A DNA stretch of 64,000 nucleotides from Pirellulales bacterium (GTDB lineage Bacteria; Planctomycetota; Planctomycetia; Pirellulales; JALHPA01), in NCBI GenBank assembly GCA_033762255.1, contig JANRLT010000065.1, forward strand, positions 248,001 through 312,000, in the 5' to 3' direction. The notes beneath the pieces are model-generated. The model worked only from the letters and a program-made list of their open reading frames with translations. It made no database searches and was not told where the DNA came from. Made by a program: the position numbers and the translations under genes. Position 1 is the first letter of the stretch; each line of letters opens with the position of its first letter. Positions 27,501 through 35,961 of this stretch are shown here, in pieces.

Positions 27501-27928
27501 TCTTTCGCATTATTGATTACAAAAGCGGCAAGACTGTCCCCAAATTAAACGAGGACATCCTCGCCGCCGGACAAGCGCTGCAACTCTCGTTATATGCCTG
27601 GGCGGTCCGCGCGCATTTGGCCCCCGATCAGGGGCTGGTCCCTTGGCAGATTGGTTATTGGGCCTTGCAGGGGGACGGACCCGTATTTCATGGTTTAGCG
27701 GAGCAAAAAGAGGGAAAATTGATGGCGACCGAGGCTTGGACAACAGCCGCAGAGGAACTGCCGCGACGGGTGGCGGGGCTGGTGCGGGGAATTCAACGGG
27801 GTGAGTTTCCCATGTTTAATGAAAATGACAAATGCACCAGCGGATGCGACTATAAAACCATTTGCCGCGTCGCGCAAGCGCGGAGTCTGGAGAAAACATG
27901 GGCCGTGCCCGCAAGACCGCTGCCGTAG
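24545..27928 (+). CDS. addB: AddB-type ATP-dependent nuclease subunit
   Basis: The nuclease/scaffold subunit of the AddAB double-strand break repair and Chi-recognition complex, cytoplasmic, about 1127 residues. The N-terminus has the Walker A FLLGPARSGKSAAA. The C-terminal PD-(D/E)xK nuclease shows IDRIDLG and VFRIIDYKSGK. Four cysteines that would hold the AddB 4Fe-4S staple are visible: YAECPFKFF (about C818) and the CTSGCDYKTIC cluster near residues 1097-1107. The ATG at 24545 is chosen because the P-loop then begins about residue 10. It overlaps addA by 31 bp. Confidence 0.93.
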   Translation: MTAQIEFLLGPARSGKSAAAWERYLAALAQRRGRQLLWLAPNHHAVRGLRARLAASGTAGCIAPGIFTFAQFASEILLRGDCPLRPLDHVLKRQVLGQVVASALAAGQLAHFGSIAASDGFLSWLDDLISDLKRQEIWPEDFSAALRAFSRRAKDRELALLYAEYQKLLEQRQCYDQEGRFWLACEQLRKGSVPRSFLPDIVIVDGFSDFSRAQLTLLEILSLTARQLCITLPAGVTADERPELFAKPGQTLAELRRRFAHATETNLGRIAPALTTFGGTGRAPQPPVFAHLERHLFGNPRAVVPPVETDGLQIWPCAGELLEARQVAREVKRLLARGATGECPPVSPERIAVVYRTLNTSAEMLRQVFTEFGIPHRLEAGLPLAQSPLPRLVLSALRWHRDDWPYRGFLALLENTYWEITLPNTPSAAIRRATTAAVREMQVLSGAKNWLAAATRRQATLQEIRANAWANQSENSARWESAAQQAELATAALTELHACFRLLPPQATWREWGRHLTAWAERLGILRVAAQPLPLPQNATTRQTEDTADLAAWRQMLGALQGVARWEKWSGVAERQITLADLFHELQLICDSECLPPDNDGVGRVQILSAPAARVGEWDYLFLAGLTEKAFPLPGQSDRLYSGEEMRCLNQSGTRFTERTERANEELLLFYELVTKPVRGLVLSYPALDDKAESLSPSPYLQEVLRVCGQTPVQPIQSLSPVPPADRVVCSPREALLRAMDSALAGTIDPLARQLSPATGQPSAPLLAGLRSLAARASGPEFGSWEGMLGHTELAQLQRRFGDDHCWSISQLELYAECPFKFFADKILGLAPPADLAFETDYLRRGIWLHAALAKLYREWQATGQTLADWTDRPAEYARLCARVARETAPDGGEGELGAVFLQLDEKFVLKLLTAHLQQAEKYQKQNLAELRPRHFEVAFGPGKTSDRDDPLCTSKPWKFTAEEFTLNLSGQIDRIDLGQIGSEPVFRIIDYKSGKTVPKLNEDILAAGQALQLSLYAWAVRAHLAPDQGLVPWQIGYWALQGDGPVFHGLAEQKEGKLMATEAWTTAAEELPRRVAGLVRGIQRGEFPMFNENDKCTSGCDYKTICRVAQARSLEKTWAVPARPLP

Positions 27929-30900
27929 AACCGGCGAATAAAAAATCTCCTGACGCGCACACTTTGGCGGAGCCAATGGCCGCCACCGGAGCCGGGGTGG
28001 ACGCGTCCGCGCCCCTGGCGCCGCGCACCCTGACCCCCCAGCAACAGGCGGCGCTAACCACGCGCGACGTTTCTGTCGCGCTGTCGGCAGGGGCGGGTTG
28101 CGGCAAGACCTTTGTGCTGACCGCCCGGTATTTATCCTATTTAGATCCCGCGACCCACGGCGGAGAACCCCTGGAACTGGGGCAAATCGTGGCGATCACC
28201 TTTACCGAACGGGCCGCGCGGGAAATGCGCACGCGCATTCGTCAAAAAGTGGAAGAACGACTGCGGGGGGCAGACGATGGAGAAGCGGTGTATTGGACCG
28301 GCGTGTTGCGGCAATTGGAAGGGGCGCGGATTAGCACGTTTCATTCTTTTTGCGCCAATTTGCTACGCGCGCACGCGGTGGAGGCGGGACTAGATCCCGG
28401 TTTTGCCGTTCTGGATCAAACAGTGTCCGATACGTTTTTGGCCGAGGCCCTTCAAGATTCCCTGCGCAACGCCCTGGTCGCCGGGGATGAGGACGCCCTG
28501 GCCCTGGCGGAGGAATTTGGCCTGGAGGGATTGCAAACGCGCCTCCGCCAAATGTTAGCCGATGTGCGGGAAAACTCTGGCCTCGACTGGGATACACTCT
28601 CTCCCGCGGAACTGGCGGCCCATTGGGATAAACTATACCAGACGCGATATCTGCCGGGCCTGGTGGAATATGTGGCCCATTTGCCAGAGGTCGCCGCGTG
28701 GCAAAAACTGGCTGCGGGCCTGGGCGTGACGGGCGTGGCCCTGACGCATCAACAACGGCTCAGCGCGTTGTTAGACGAATTGCCCACGACCACCCGCCCC
28801 GAAGAGTTACTGCATGAATTGCGCGCTGCGACATTATTGACGATGGACGGCAAACGGATCACCGTCAAAATGTTTAGCGAACCGGAATTTCAAGCGCTGT
28901 ATAAAGAAGCCAACGAGAACCTCCGGTGGGAGCTGGACAAGTTGTTAAAAACCCTGGGATTTACGGCCGCCGCCGCCCTTCCCGCCGCCGCGCATAGTTT
29001 GCGCCTGTTGCGGCTCACCCGGCGCATCCTGGCGGAGTACGACCGGCGCAAGGCTGAATTGCCGGGATTGGACTTTGTCGATTTGCAGTCGCACGCCCGC
29101 GCCTTATTAACCGATCCCGCGCGCGCCGAATTACAATCGCGGTTGCGAGCGCAAATTCGAGTGTTGTTGGTGGATGAATTTCAGGATACAGATCCGATCC
29201 AGATTGAAATTTTGAGCGCGTTGTGCGGAACCGAGCGTTCCAGCGGCAAATTATTTTTTGTGGGGGATTTTAAGCAATCAATCTATCGTTTTCGCGGGGC
29301 GGATCCGCGCATTTTTTTACGCTTGCGGGCGGAAACCCCCCCGGCGGGACAATTGCCGCTGTCGGAAAATTTTCGCTCGCAGCCCGAATTATTGCACTTT
29401 GTCAACGCTCTATTCGCCGGAGAGTTTCGCTCGACGGGTTTGGAGTATGAACCACTTCTCCCCCGCCGCAAACAGACCGGTCCCGTACCGGCGGTGGAGT
29501 GGCTTTGGACCCCCGCCACCACCCATAAAGACCAAAGCTTGCCCGTGGAAGCGCGGTGGATCGCGCGGCGTTTGCGGCAATTGATTGATGAGGAGTTGCT
29601 GGTTTCGCAAAAGGAAAAAAGCGGGGCGATGAAACCGCTGGCCTTTGGCGATATTGCGATCCTCTTTCGCACGCTAGCCGATTCGCGCTATTACGAGGAA
29701 GCCCTGCGCGAAGCGGGCATCCCCTATTATGTGGTCGGCGGACAGGCTTTTTACAGCCAGCAAGAAATCTACGATCTGTACAACTTGCTGCAGTCGGTCC
29801 AATCCCCGGCCCATGAAATCGCCCTGGCGGGCGCGCTGCGCAGTCCGCTATTTGGATTGGCGGACGCCACGTTGTTTTGGCTGCGACACAGCGGGGGCTC
29901 CCTCGCCGAGGGGTTGTTTCATCCCCGATTGCCTGACAACTGGGACCCGCGCGAGACCGCCCAGGTCCGCCACGCGGCAAACACGCTGGCCCGTCTGCGC
30001 GCGGTGAAGGACCGCCTGCCGATTGCCGATCTGGTGCAACTGGCCCTGGACCTGACTGGATACGAGGCGACCCTGCTGGCGGAATTTTTAGGCGAGCGTA
30101 AATTAGCCAATCTACAAAAAATCGTGCAGCAAGCGCGGGTCTGCGACGCCAGCGGCGAATTGGCGTTGGGGGATTTTCTGCTGCAATTATCCGAATTTAT
30201 CGCCGTCCAACCGAAGGAATCGCTGGCCGCCACCCATCCCGAGGATACCGACGTGGTCAAACTCATGACCATCCACAAATCCAAAGGATTGGAATTTCCC
30301 CTGGTGGTGTTGCCTGATTTAAATCGCCGCGAACAAGCCAGTCGCGACTGCGCGGCGTATGATAACGAGTGGGGACCGATGACCAAACCGGGGGAGGGGG
30401 AGGAAGCGGTCGTTGGCGGATTGGATTTGTATAAAAAATTAATCTCTCAGCAGGAACAAGCGGAAAGCCTGCGTTTATTGTACGTGGCGTTAACGCGGGG
30501 GGCGGATTACCTCATCTTGGCGGCGGGAATTCAACAGGAGGGGCAAATCGCCAAATTGTCCGCGCAGTGGCTGCCGTATGTGGCGCGCCGATTTGATCTG
30601 TTAACAGGTCAATGGAAGTCCCCCGAACCCGCTCCGCCGCAGCTCCCGCAAATTCGCGTTACGCTGCAAGAACCCCCGCCGCCACCCCGGCAGTCCGCCC
30701 CGCGTCAATTGTCAGCGGCCAAGCTTTTAGTCAGCCTGGAAGAATCCGCTACTATCATTCATCCCTCTGCCGACCACGATGATCGTCCCAGCGGCGGCTC
30801 CCGGGAGATGGGGGGCCAAACTGCCCGCCGGAACGTGGCGAAAGATAACACGGCGGAAGGTTTGATCGAGCCTTTGGCGATCGATGGAAAATGCAGGCAG

Positions 30901-31752
30901 GAATTCTCCGTTTCGCGACTTTCGGGAATGTTGCTTCCCGCCACCGTCCCGATCCCGGACGAACAATTAAATTTCCCCCCGGCCCCAGGCGCGTGGGACA
31001 CAGAATACAACGCCGCGAAACCATTTGCCCCTTCCACTTTGCCAAAGACTAATTCCGCTTTTCCCCACCGGTCAACCGCAATCGCGGCGGGCGGTCCGCT
31101 GCGCCCCGCCAAGGCATTGCATCCCACCACCGTGGCCCACGAGGACGAGGCCAGCTTTGATGGGCGTGAATTTGGCATCCTTACCCACGCGGTGCTCGCA
31201 AAACTGACGGCGGAAAATCTGTCCGCCGCGCCGCGCCTAGCGGGGAGCTGGATCGAACGCGCGGCTGAAGCACAAGAGATTACCGAATCAACGGTAACAT
31301 CGCGCGTAGCGCGGCAACTGGAAAAATTTTGGCAGTCGCCGCGATTTGCAGCCTATCGGGATTGTCGGGAATTTCGAACCGAAGTGGAATTTTTATTGCC
31401 CGTGCCGGAAGATCCCGCCAGCGCCCCGCTGACGGGGCTTACCCGTTATGTGCGGGGATTTTTGGACTTGCTGTACCAGGATCGGGAGGGGGCGTGGTGG
31501 ATTGTCGATTATAAAACCACCAGCCTGAATGCGGGAAATCGCCAAGCAGTCATCGCGCAATACGAACCGCAGTTATTAGTTTATGGATTGGCGGCGGCCC
31601 GGGGGCTGGGGATAGCTCCCGCGGGGGGAGTCTTGCATTTTTTGGGAACGGGCGAGGAATACTTGTTGGAATGGAATGCCGCGCGGGAAGCCGCCGCGGA
31701 AAGCTGGATCCGGCGGGCTATTGCCGCGCATTTGGACATATCCGCCGAATGA
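27898..31752 (+). CDS. addA: AddA-type helicase-nuclease
   Basis: A UvrD/Rep-type 3'-5' helicase fused to a RecB-like nuclease, 1284 residues, partner of AddB. Seen: Q-motif LTPQQQAAL, Walker A AGAGCGKTFVLTARYL, motif Ia ITFTERAAREMRTRI, motif II LLVDEFQDTDPIQ, motif III FFVGDFKQSIYRFRGADP, motif V MTIHKSKGLEFPLVVLP, motif VI LLYVALTRGADYLILA, and the nuclease EFGILTHAVLAKL and GAWWIVDYKTT. GGAG sits just before the ATG at 27898. A Pro-rich, poorly conserved insert lies at ~920-1080. It lies directly after addB with overlapping ends, so the two are one translational unit. Confidence 0.95.
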   Translation: MGRARKTAAVEPANKKSPDAHTLAEPMAATGAGVDASAPLAPRTLTPQQQAALTTRDVSVALSAGAGCGKTFVLTARYLSYLDPATHGGEPLELGQIVAITFTERAAREMRTRIRQKVEERLRGADDGEAVYWTGVLRQLEGARISTFHSFCANLLRAHAVEAGLDPGFAVLDQTVSDTFLAEALQDSLRNALVAGDEDALALAEEFGLEGLQTRLRQMLADVRENSGLDWDTLSPAELAAHWDKLYQTRYLPGLVEYVAHLPEVAAWQKLAAGLGVTGVALTHQQRLSALLDELPTTTRPEELLHELRAATLLTMDGKRITVKMFSEPEFQALYKEANENLRWELDKLLKTLGFTAAAALPAAAHSLRLLRLTRRILAEYDRRKAELPGLDFVDLQSHARALLTDPARAELQSRLRAQIRVLLVDEFQDTDPIQIEILSALCGTERSSGKLFFVGDFKQSIYRFRGADPRIFLRLRAETPPAGQLPLSENFRSQPELLHFVNALFAGEFRSTGLEYEPLLPRRKQTGPVPAVEWLWTPATTHKDQSLPVEARWIARRLRQLIDEELLVSQKEKSGAMKPLAFGDIAILFRTLADSRYYEEALREAGIPYYVVGGQAFYSQQEIYDLYNLLQSVQSPAHEIALAGALRSPLFGLADATLFWLRHSGGSLAEGLFHPRLPDNWDPRETAQVRHAANTLARLRAVKDRLPIADLVQLALDLTGYEATLLAEFLGERKLANLQKIVQQARVCDASGELALGDFLLQLSEFIAVQPKESLAATHPEDTDVVKLMTIHKSKGLEFPLVVLPDLNRREQASRDCAAYDNEWGPMTKPGEGEEAVVGGLDLYKKLISQQEQAESLRLLYVALTRGADYLILAAGIQQEGQIAKLSAQWLPYVARRFDLLTGQWKSPEPAPPQLPQIRVTLQEPPPPPRQSAPRQLSAAKLLVSLEESATIIHPSADHDDRPSGGSREMGGQTARRNVAKDNTAEGLIEPLAIDGKCRQEFSVSRLSGMLLPATVPIPDEQLNFPPAPGAWDTEYNAAKPFAPSTLPKTNSAFPHRSTAIAAGGPLRPAKALHPTTVAHEDEASFDGREFGILTHAVLAKLTAENLSAAPRLAGSWIERAAEAQEITESTVTSRVARQLEKFWQSPRFAAYRDCREFRTEVEFLLPVPEDPASAPLTGLTRYVRGFLDLLYQDREGAWWIVDYKTTSLNAGNRQAVIAQYEPQLLVYGLAAARGLGIAPAGGVLHFLGTGEEYLLEWNAAREAAAESWIRRAIAAHLDISAE

Positions 31753-31804
31753 TCCAATTCTCCCTTGGTCGATGCTGGCGGTGCCACGTGCTTGCCCCTC
31801 GCGC

Positions 31805-31839
31805 AAAGAAAAAACCCCCGCCAGCGGTGCTGGCGGGGG
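31805..31839 (-). terminator. Rho-independent terminator for the YTV-repeat gene
   Basis: An 11-bp perfect stem CCCCCGCCAGC (31815-31825) / GCTGGCGGGGG (31829-31839) with a 3-nt loop, followed on the minus strand by a run of six T. It is about 80 bp past the stop of the minus-strand YTV gene and just after addA, which converges on it. Confidence 0.85.
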
Positions 31840-31917
31840 TGGATGGTTGATTAACTTGGCGTGTGGCCGCGAATGTCGCGACCAACACCCTTGGTCAAAA
31901 ACCTAGTTGGTAAAAAC

Positions 31918-33894
31918 TTAGTTGCAGCAAGGTTCGGCAACCGTGGCACATGGGTCGCAACCCGCGGCGCCGGTGGCACTGGGATTGGCCGGAGCGACGG
32001 CGTCAGCCACCCACACAGCCACTTTCTTTGTGACGGTCGAGGGGACCATCGTGCAAACTTGGACGTCGATTTCCTTTTGCACTTGGACCGGTGTGGTGAC
32101 GTTGTAGGTCACGGTCTTGGTTTCCACTTGTTCCACACACTTGGTGACGGGCACTTGGCGGGTTTGCTGTTGTGCTTCGCAGACGGTGTAGGTGACATCG
32201 CGGGTAACCGGGGTGGCCACGCACTTGGCCACCTTGACCGTGGTGGTGCGGGGTTCCGCCACACATTCGGTGTAGGTGACATCCTTGGTCATGGTGACGG
32301 GGACGCACTTGGCAACCTTGACGGTGCGGGTGCGGGCTTCGGCTACGCATTCGGTGTAGGGGACATCCTTTGTCACGGTTTCAGGGACGCACTTGGCGAC
32401 CTTGACCGTGCGGGTGCGGGGTTCAGCCACGCATTCAGTGTAGGTGACATCCTTGGTCACGGTTTCAGGGACGCACTTGGCGACCTTGACCGTGCGGGTC
32501 ATTTGCTGAGCTTCGCATTCAGTGTAGGTGACATCCTTGGTCACGGTTTCAGGAACGCACTTGCCAACCTTCACGGTGACGCTTTTTTGTTCCGGCACCA
32601 TTTTGCAAACGGTGTATTCATAGGGAACTTGTTCGCTAACCATGCGGTTGACCGTCACGGTGACTTGTTCGGTGACGACATTCGGCACCCAAACTTTCTT
32701 GGCGACTTGGACCATGCAGGGAGCAGCCGGAGCGGCGGCGGCGGCACAGGCATCGCCGCCAGTCGCACAGGCATCGCCACCACAGGCCGGGGCCGGGGTT
32801 TCACAAGCCGGGGCGCACGCGGGAGCGCAGCCGCCACGTTTGTGGTGGCCCACGCGGACAAACAAGCCCTTGCTTAGGCTGGCCGGCGTGGTGCTGGCGC
32901 AGGGGGGGCAGGCCGATTCGGCAGCCGGGGGACAGGCCGATCCGCCAGCGGCGCCCGTTCCGCCCGCGGGAACCAATTCGCATTGAACTTCATAATGGCC
33001 GCGATCCACGGTGACATCGCGGGTTTCGGTGGTCGGCACGCACTTGTTGACGGTGCGGGTGCCGGTCATCTTTTCATAGGTCGGGACCATCACCGTGTAG
33101 TTCTTGACCATGTCCTCATAAACCATCTTGTTGACGGTGTAGGTGACTTGCTTGGTCTTTTGCACGGGGACCATCACCGTGTAATTTTGGACTTGGTCTT
33201 CGTAAACCATCTTATTGACGGTATAGGTGACGGGCTTGGTCTTTTGGACCGGTACCATCACCGTGTAATTTTGGACCACATCTTCGTACACGATCTTGTT
33301 GACGGTGTAAGTTACGGGCTTGGTCTTTTGGACCGGTACCATCACGGTGTAGTTTTGGACCACGTCCTCATACTGCATTTGATTGACGGTGTACGTCACT
33401 TGTTTGGTTTTTTGCACGGGGACCATCACCGTATAGTTCTTGACCACGTCCTCATATACAGTGCTGTATTGGGTTTCGGTGACTTGCTTGGTCTTTTGTA
33501 CCGGGACCATCACCGTGTAGTTTTGGGTCACCATTTCGGTCACGGGGACCATCTTTTTGACTTGGACTTCCTTGGACTGCTGTTCGGTCTTGTATTCCGT
33601 GACCGTCACGGTTTTCTTTTGGGTGGTCATTTGGGGAACCATGACCGTGACCTGCTGGTCAACGTATTCATAGTGGCCACATCCCGCTCCCCCCGCGCCG
33701 GCGGCTCCCGTGGCGGCACAGGCGTCGCCGCCAGCCCCGCAAGCATCGCCACCACAAGCCGGAGCTGTTTCACAGGCCGGGGCGCATGCCGGAGCACAGC
33801 CCCCGCAGCCGCCGCGATGATGACCGGCGGTTGCCTGGGCCAAGCCCAGCAATCCGACCGTCGCGGCTAATAGTACTTTCAACGACAACTTCAT
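31918..33894 (-). CDS. Secreted YTV-repeat, cysteine-rich cell-surface protein
   Basis: A 658-residue exported protein. A signal peptide (MKLSLKVLLAATVGLLGLAQ) precedes a Cys/Gly/Ala-rich block. Then come about five 28-residue repeats of the type YTVMVPVQKTKQVTYTVNKM (first 20 residues shown), without Cys. A second Cys/Ala-rich block follows at ~320-400. The C-terminal part has about six 28-residue repeats of the type TRTVKVAKCVPETVTKDVTY, each with two Cys, and a short Cys-rich end. The YTV repeat is a planctomycete family, and such proteins have been seen in cell-wall fractions; disulfide cross-linking is inferred from the many Cys. GGAGG is ~10 nt before the ATG. The long opposite-strand reading frames are products of the repeats. 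Confidence 0.88.
   Translation of the reverse strand: MKLSLKVLLAATVGLLGLAQATAGHHRGGCGGCAPACAPACETAPACGGDACGAGGDACAATGAAGAGGAGCGHYEYVDQQVTVMVPQMTTQKKTVTVTEYKTEQQSKEVQVKKMVPVTEMVTQNYTVMVPVQKTKQVTETQYSTVYEDVVKNYTVMVPVQKTKQVTYTVNQMQYEDVVQNYTVMVPVQKTKPVTYTVNKIVYEDVVQNYTVMVPVQKTKPVTYTVNKMVYEDQVQNYTVMVPVQKTKQVTYTVNKMVYEDMVKNYTVMVPTYEKMTGTRTVNKCVPTTETRDVTVDRGHYEVQCELVPAGGTGAAGGSACPPAAESACPPCASTTPASLSKGLFVRVGHHKRGGCAPACAPACETPAPACGGDACATGGDACAAAAAPAAPCMVQVAKKVWVPNVVTEQVTVTVNRMVSEQVPYEYTVCKMVPEQKSVTVKVGKCVPETVTKDVTYTECEAQQMTRTVKVAKCVPETVTKDVTYTECVAEPRTRTVKVAKCVPETVTKDVPYTECVAEARTRTVKVAKCVPVTMTKDVTYTECVAEPRTTTVKVAKCVATPVTRDVTYTVCEAQQQTRQVPVTKCVEQVETKTVTYNVTTPVQVQKEIDVQVCTMVPSTVTKKVAVWVADAVAPANPSATGAAGCDPCATVAEPCCN
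32180..32590 (-). repeat. 84-bp coding tandem repeats, second half of the YTV gene
   Basis: GTGTAGGTGACATCCTTGGT-type units recur every ~84 bp across this stretch (the codons for DVTYTEC), encoding about six 28-residue units each with a KCVPETVTKD core. The period equals that of the first half although the residues differ. Confidence 0.8.
33030..33540 (-). repeat. 84-bp coding tandem repeats, first half of the YTV gene
   Basis: The word ACCATCACCGTGTA recurs near 33088, 33172, 33256, 33340 (ACGGTGTA), 33424 (ACCGTATA) and 33508, a steady 84-bp spacing equal to 28 codons. Copies differ by a few bases, mostly at third codon positions, so they have been kept as protein repeats. Confidence 0.85.
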
Positions 33895-34363
33895 AAGGAC
33901 ACATCCTCCAGGTGAAAAGAAAAAACGATCAAAATCCGCAAATATTCCACGACTAACGTCTTTGGAAAATCAATAACAGCTAAACCCCGCAAACACCCCA
34001 AAGCCTAATTCCGATTTAACTGTTACGCAAGTATGGTAATATAAAAAAAATAAAGGGTTTAGAAAAACCTTGCGGATCAGGGGGAATGGTAGGGCAGATC
34101 ATTAAATTTAGAGGGTTGGACCCCCTTTTTGCTCCTGGTAAATGATAATTTCTAGTTAATATTTCTAACTTCCATAGAGGAAGGGGGCTTGAATTTTTTT
34201 TCCAATCCCCGAAAATGCTAGATTCCCGCGATCAGCGCGGGCAGACATAGCGAGTTACCCTCCTGAGGTAGATATATGGTAACTCCTTCATTGATCTTGA
34301 GTTGCAAGTTCCATGCGACTGCGCGTCTTTCCGCAGTGTTAAATGATTTGATCATTTTTAACA
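33895..34363. other. AT-rich intergenic region between divergent genes
   Basis: No gene is supported over this part of the 587-bp gap. It contains the ribosome site of the YTV gene on the minus strand and long A/T runs (for example around 34045-34060). An imperfect inverted repeat GCAGTGTTAAATGAT / ATCATTTTTAACAGTGC lies at about 34333-34367, directly before the 17-bp tandem repeat. It presumably holds the promoters of both the YTV gene and the ribosomal cluster; no convincing pair of boxes could be fixed. Confidence 0.35.
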
Positions 34364-34448
34364 GTGCGGAGTTATGAGGCGTGCGGAGTTATGAGGCGTG
34401 TGGTGTTATTAGACGCACGATGGTATTAAGCGTGTGGCTGTCAATGGG
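34364..34448. repeat. Decaying 17-bp tandem repeat upstream of rplY
   Basis: GTGCGGAGTTATGAGGC occurs twice perfectly at 34364-34380 and 34381-34397, then three increasingly altered 17-bp copies follow (34398-34414, 34415-34431, 34432-34448). It ends 33 bp before the rplY start, so it lies in the likely 5' leader or promoter. Confidence 0.7.
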
Positions 34449-34481
34449 GCAGCCGCTAGGTGTGTTTCCACGAGGGTGATC

Positions 34482-35111
34482 ATGGCCGAAGTATTGAATG
34501 TCGAAATTCGGGAAAATCGGGGTGCCCGGGCAAATAAGCGTTTGCGCGGGGAAGGTAAAATTCCCGCCATTTTATATGGCCACGGCGAAGCCAACGTCTC
34601 TCTCGCCCTCCCGGCCGAGCAATTTGCCGCCGCACTCCGCCACCATAGCCGCATGGTGCAATTGGCCGGTGGCGTCAACGAAAGCGCCTTCATTAAGGAC
34701 TTGCAGTATGACACCTGGGGTATCGAGGTGTTGCATGTGGATTTTACCCGGGTTTCCACCGACGAACGGATCGAAGTGGATGTCACTGTCGATCTCAAGG
34801 GTACCGCCCAAGGGGTAAAGGATGGGGGCGTCCTCAGCCATTTGGTGCATGAGGTGCAGGTGGAATGCCTGGCCGCCGCCATTCCCGATAAACTATTTTT
34901 GAATGTCACCAACCTGGCCAAGGGACAGTCCCTGCACGCTCGCGAAATTGACCTCCCCGTGGGAGTAAAACTGCTCAGCGATCCGGAATTAATCATCGCA
35001 CAGTGCGTGGAACCGACAGCCGATGCGGATTTGACGCTGGCGGCGGGCGGGGCCGAGCCAGAAGTCATCGGTCGCAAGGCGGAAGACAAGGAAGAGGCCG
35101 ACGACAAGTAA
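34482..35111 (+). CDS. rplY: 50S ribosomal protein L25, general-stress (CTC) form
   Basis: A 5S-rRNA-binding ribosomal protein, 209 residues, of the long CTC type: an L25 domain (MAEVLNVEIRENRGARANKRLRGEGKIPAILYGHGE) followed by the TL5-like beta domain (HVDFTRVSTDERIEVDVTVDLKGTAQGV, and REIDLPVGVKLLSDPELIIAQC) and an acidic tail. The ATG at 34482 has GAGGG just upstream; an upstream in-frame start would add 16 non-conserved residues. It heads the cluster rplY-pth-rpsF-ssb-rplI, a common bacterial arrangement. Confidence 0.95.
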   Translation: MAEVLNVEIRENRGARANKRLRGEGKIPAILYGHGEANVSLALPAEQFAAALRHHSRMVQLAGGVNESAFIKDLQYDTWGIEVLHVDFTRVSTDERIEVDVTVDLKGTAQGVKDGGVLSHLVHEVQVECLAAAIPDKLFLNVTNLAKGQSLHAREIDLPVGVKLLSDPELIIAQCVEPTADADLTLAAGGAEPEVIGRKAEDKEEADDK

Positions 35112-35185
35112 CATCCCGGGAATGGTATTGTGTTGCCTGATTGGATCAAAAAGCCCGGTTTGACATTCATGAAGTGTTGTGTTTC

Positions 35186-35797
35186 ATGAAATTCATCGTG
35201 GGGCTGGGAAATCCCGGCAAAAAATACGCCGGAACGCGGCATAATGTCGGGTTTGACGTCCTCGAGATCCTCCGTCGGCGTTGGCAGGCGGGCACGGGTC
35301 GGACTCAATTTCAGGCGGAGGTGGTCGAGGTTGCGGCTCCGGCATTCCGCGGCGCGGGTTCAGCGGCGGCAGCGGTTGCCGCGGAAAAAGTATTGCTGAT
35401 TTGGCCGCAAACCTTTATGAACCTGAGCGGCTCGTCCGTGTTGGCGGCCCGCGACTTTTATAAAGTTTCGCCGACGGACATATTGGTGATATGTGATGAT
35501 TTTGCCATTCCTCTGGGGCGGTTGCGGATTCGCCCCTTTGGATCGGCGGGGGGACAAAATGGCTTGGCCGATGTCCTCAAACGACTAGGGACCAACAACA
35601 TCCCCCGCCTGCGAATTGGCGTGGGACCCCTTCCCCCGGGTTGGAACGCGGCGGAGTTCGTCCTGGGACGGTTCACCGCCACAGAGCAAACCGAGATCGA
35701 TATCCAGTTGCAGCGGGCGGCGGATGCGGCCGCCTTGTGGGCGGGGACGGGTGACTTGTCGGCGGCCATGAATCAATACAACACCGCGGGAAATTGA
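35186..35797 (+). CDS. pth: Peptidyl-tRNA hydrolase
   Basis: It frees tRNA from prematurely released peptidyl-tRNA. The 203-residue product has MKFIVGLGNPGKKYAGTRHN with the catalytic His in TRHNVGFDVLE, then LIWPQTFMNLSGSSV, the conserved DDFAIPLGRLRIRPFGSAGGQNGL and LGTNNIPRLRIGVGPLPPG. A short Ala/Gly-rich insertion (residues ~52-65) is not usual for the family but lies in a surface loop. The ATG at 35186 is chosen because the conserved region begins there. It lies 74 bp after rplY. Confidence 0.95.
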   Translation: MKFIVGLGNPGKKYAGTRHNVGFDVLEILRRRWQAGTGRTQFQAEVVEVAAPAFRGAGSAAAAVAAEKVLLIWPQTFMNLSGSSVLAARDFYKVSPTDILVICDDFAIPLGRLRIRPFGSAGGQNGLADVLKRLGTNNIPRLRIGVGPLPPGWNAAEFVLGRFTATEQTEIDIQLQRAADAAALWAGTGDLSAAMNQYNTAGN

Positions 35798-35961
35798 TAT
35801 TTTCCGCTAATAGTTACGCTGGGAAATTGCTCCAGCGTGGATCGCGGACAAATCGTCCGCTAAAATTTTGACCTGCCTTTCGCGCGTGCCCGCACGTGTC
35901 CATGCCGGAACGACACCCCGGCCGAAAGAGCGGCATTTGTGTGTGTCTCCAGGAGTTCTTT

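Noticed and set aside
31861-32877. Plus-strand 338-residue Gly/His/Asp-rich frame opposite the YTV gene
   Set aside because: It is the complement of the repeat codons; its repetitive text follows directly from the tandem repeats of the minus-strand gene, which has a signal peptide, ribosome site and terminator.
33030-33540. Regular 84-bp spacing resembling an array (CRISPR-like)
   Set aside because: There are no unique spacers, the period is 28 codons in frame and the whole unit is translated; these are protein repeats.
32983-33870. Plus-strand 295-residue frame with DHHRVILDH repeats
   Set aside because: Same reason: antisense of the YTV 84-bp repeats.
34110-34135. Terminator-like GGGT-tgg-ACCC with TTTTT
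   Set aside because: The stem is only 4 bp and there is no gene ending upstream on that strand.
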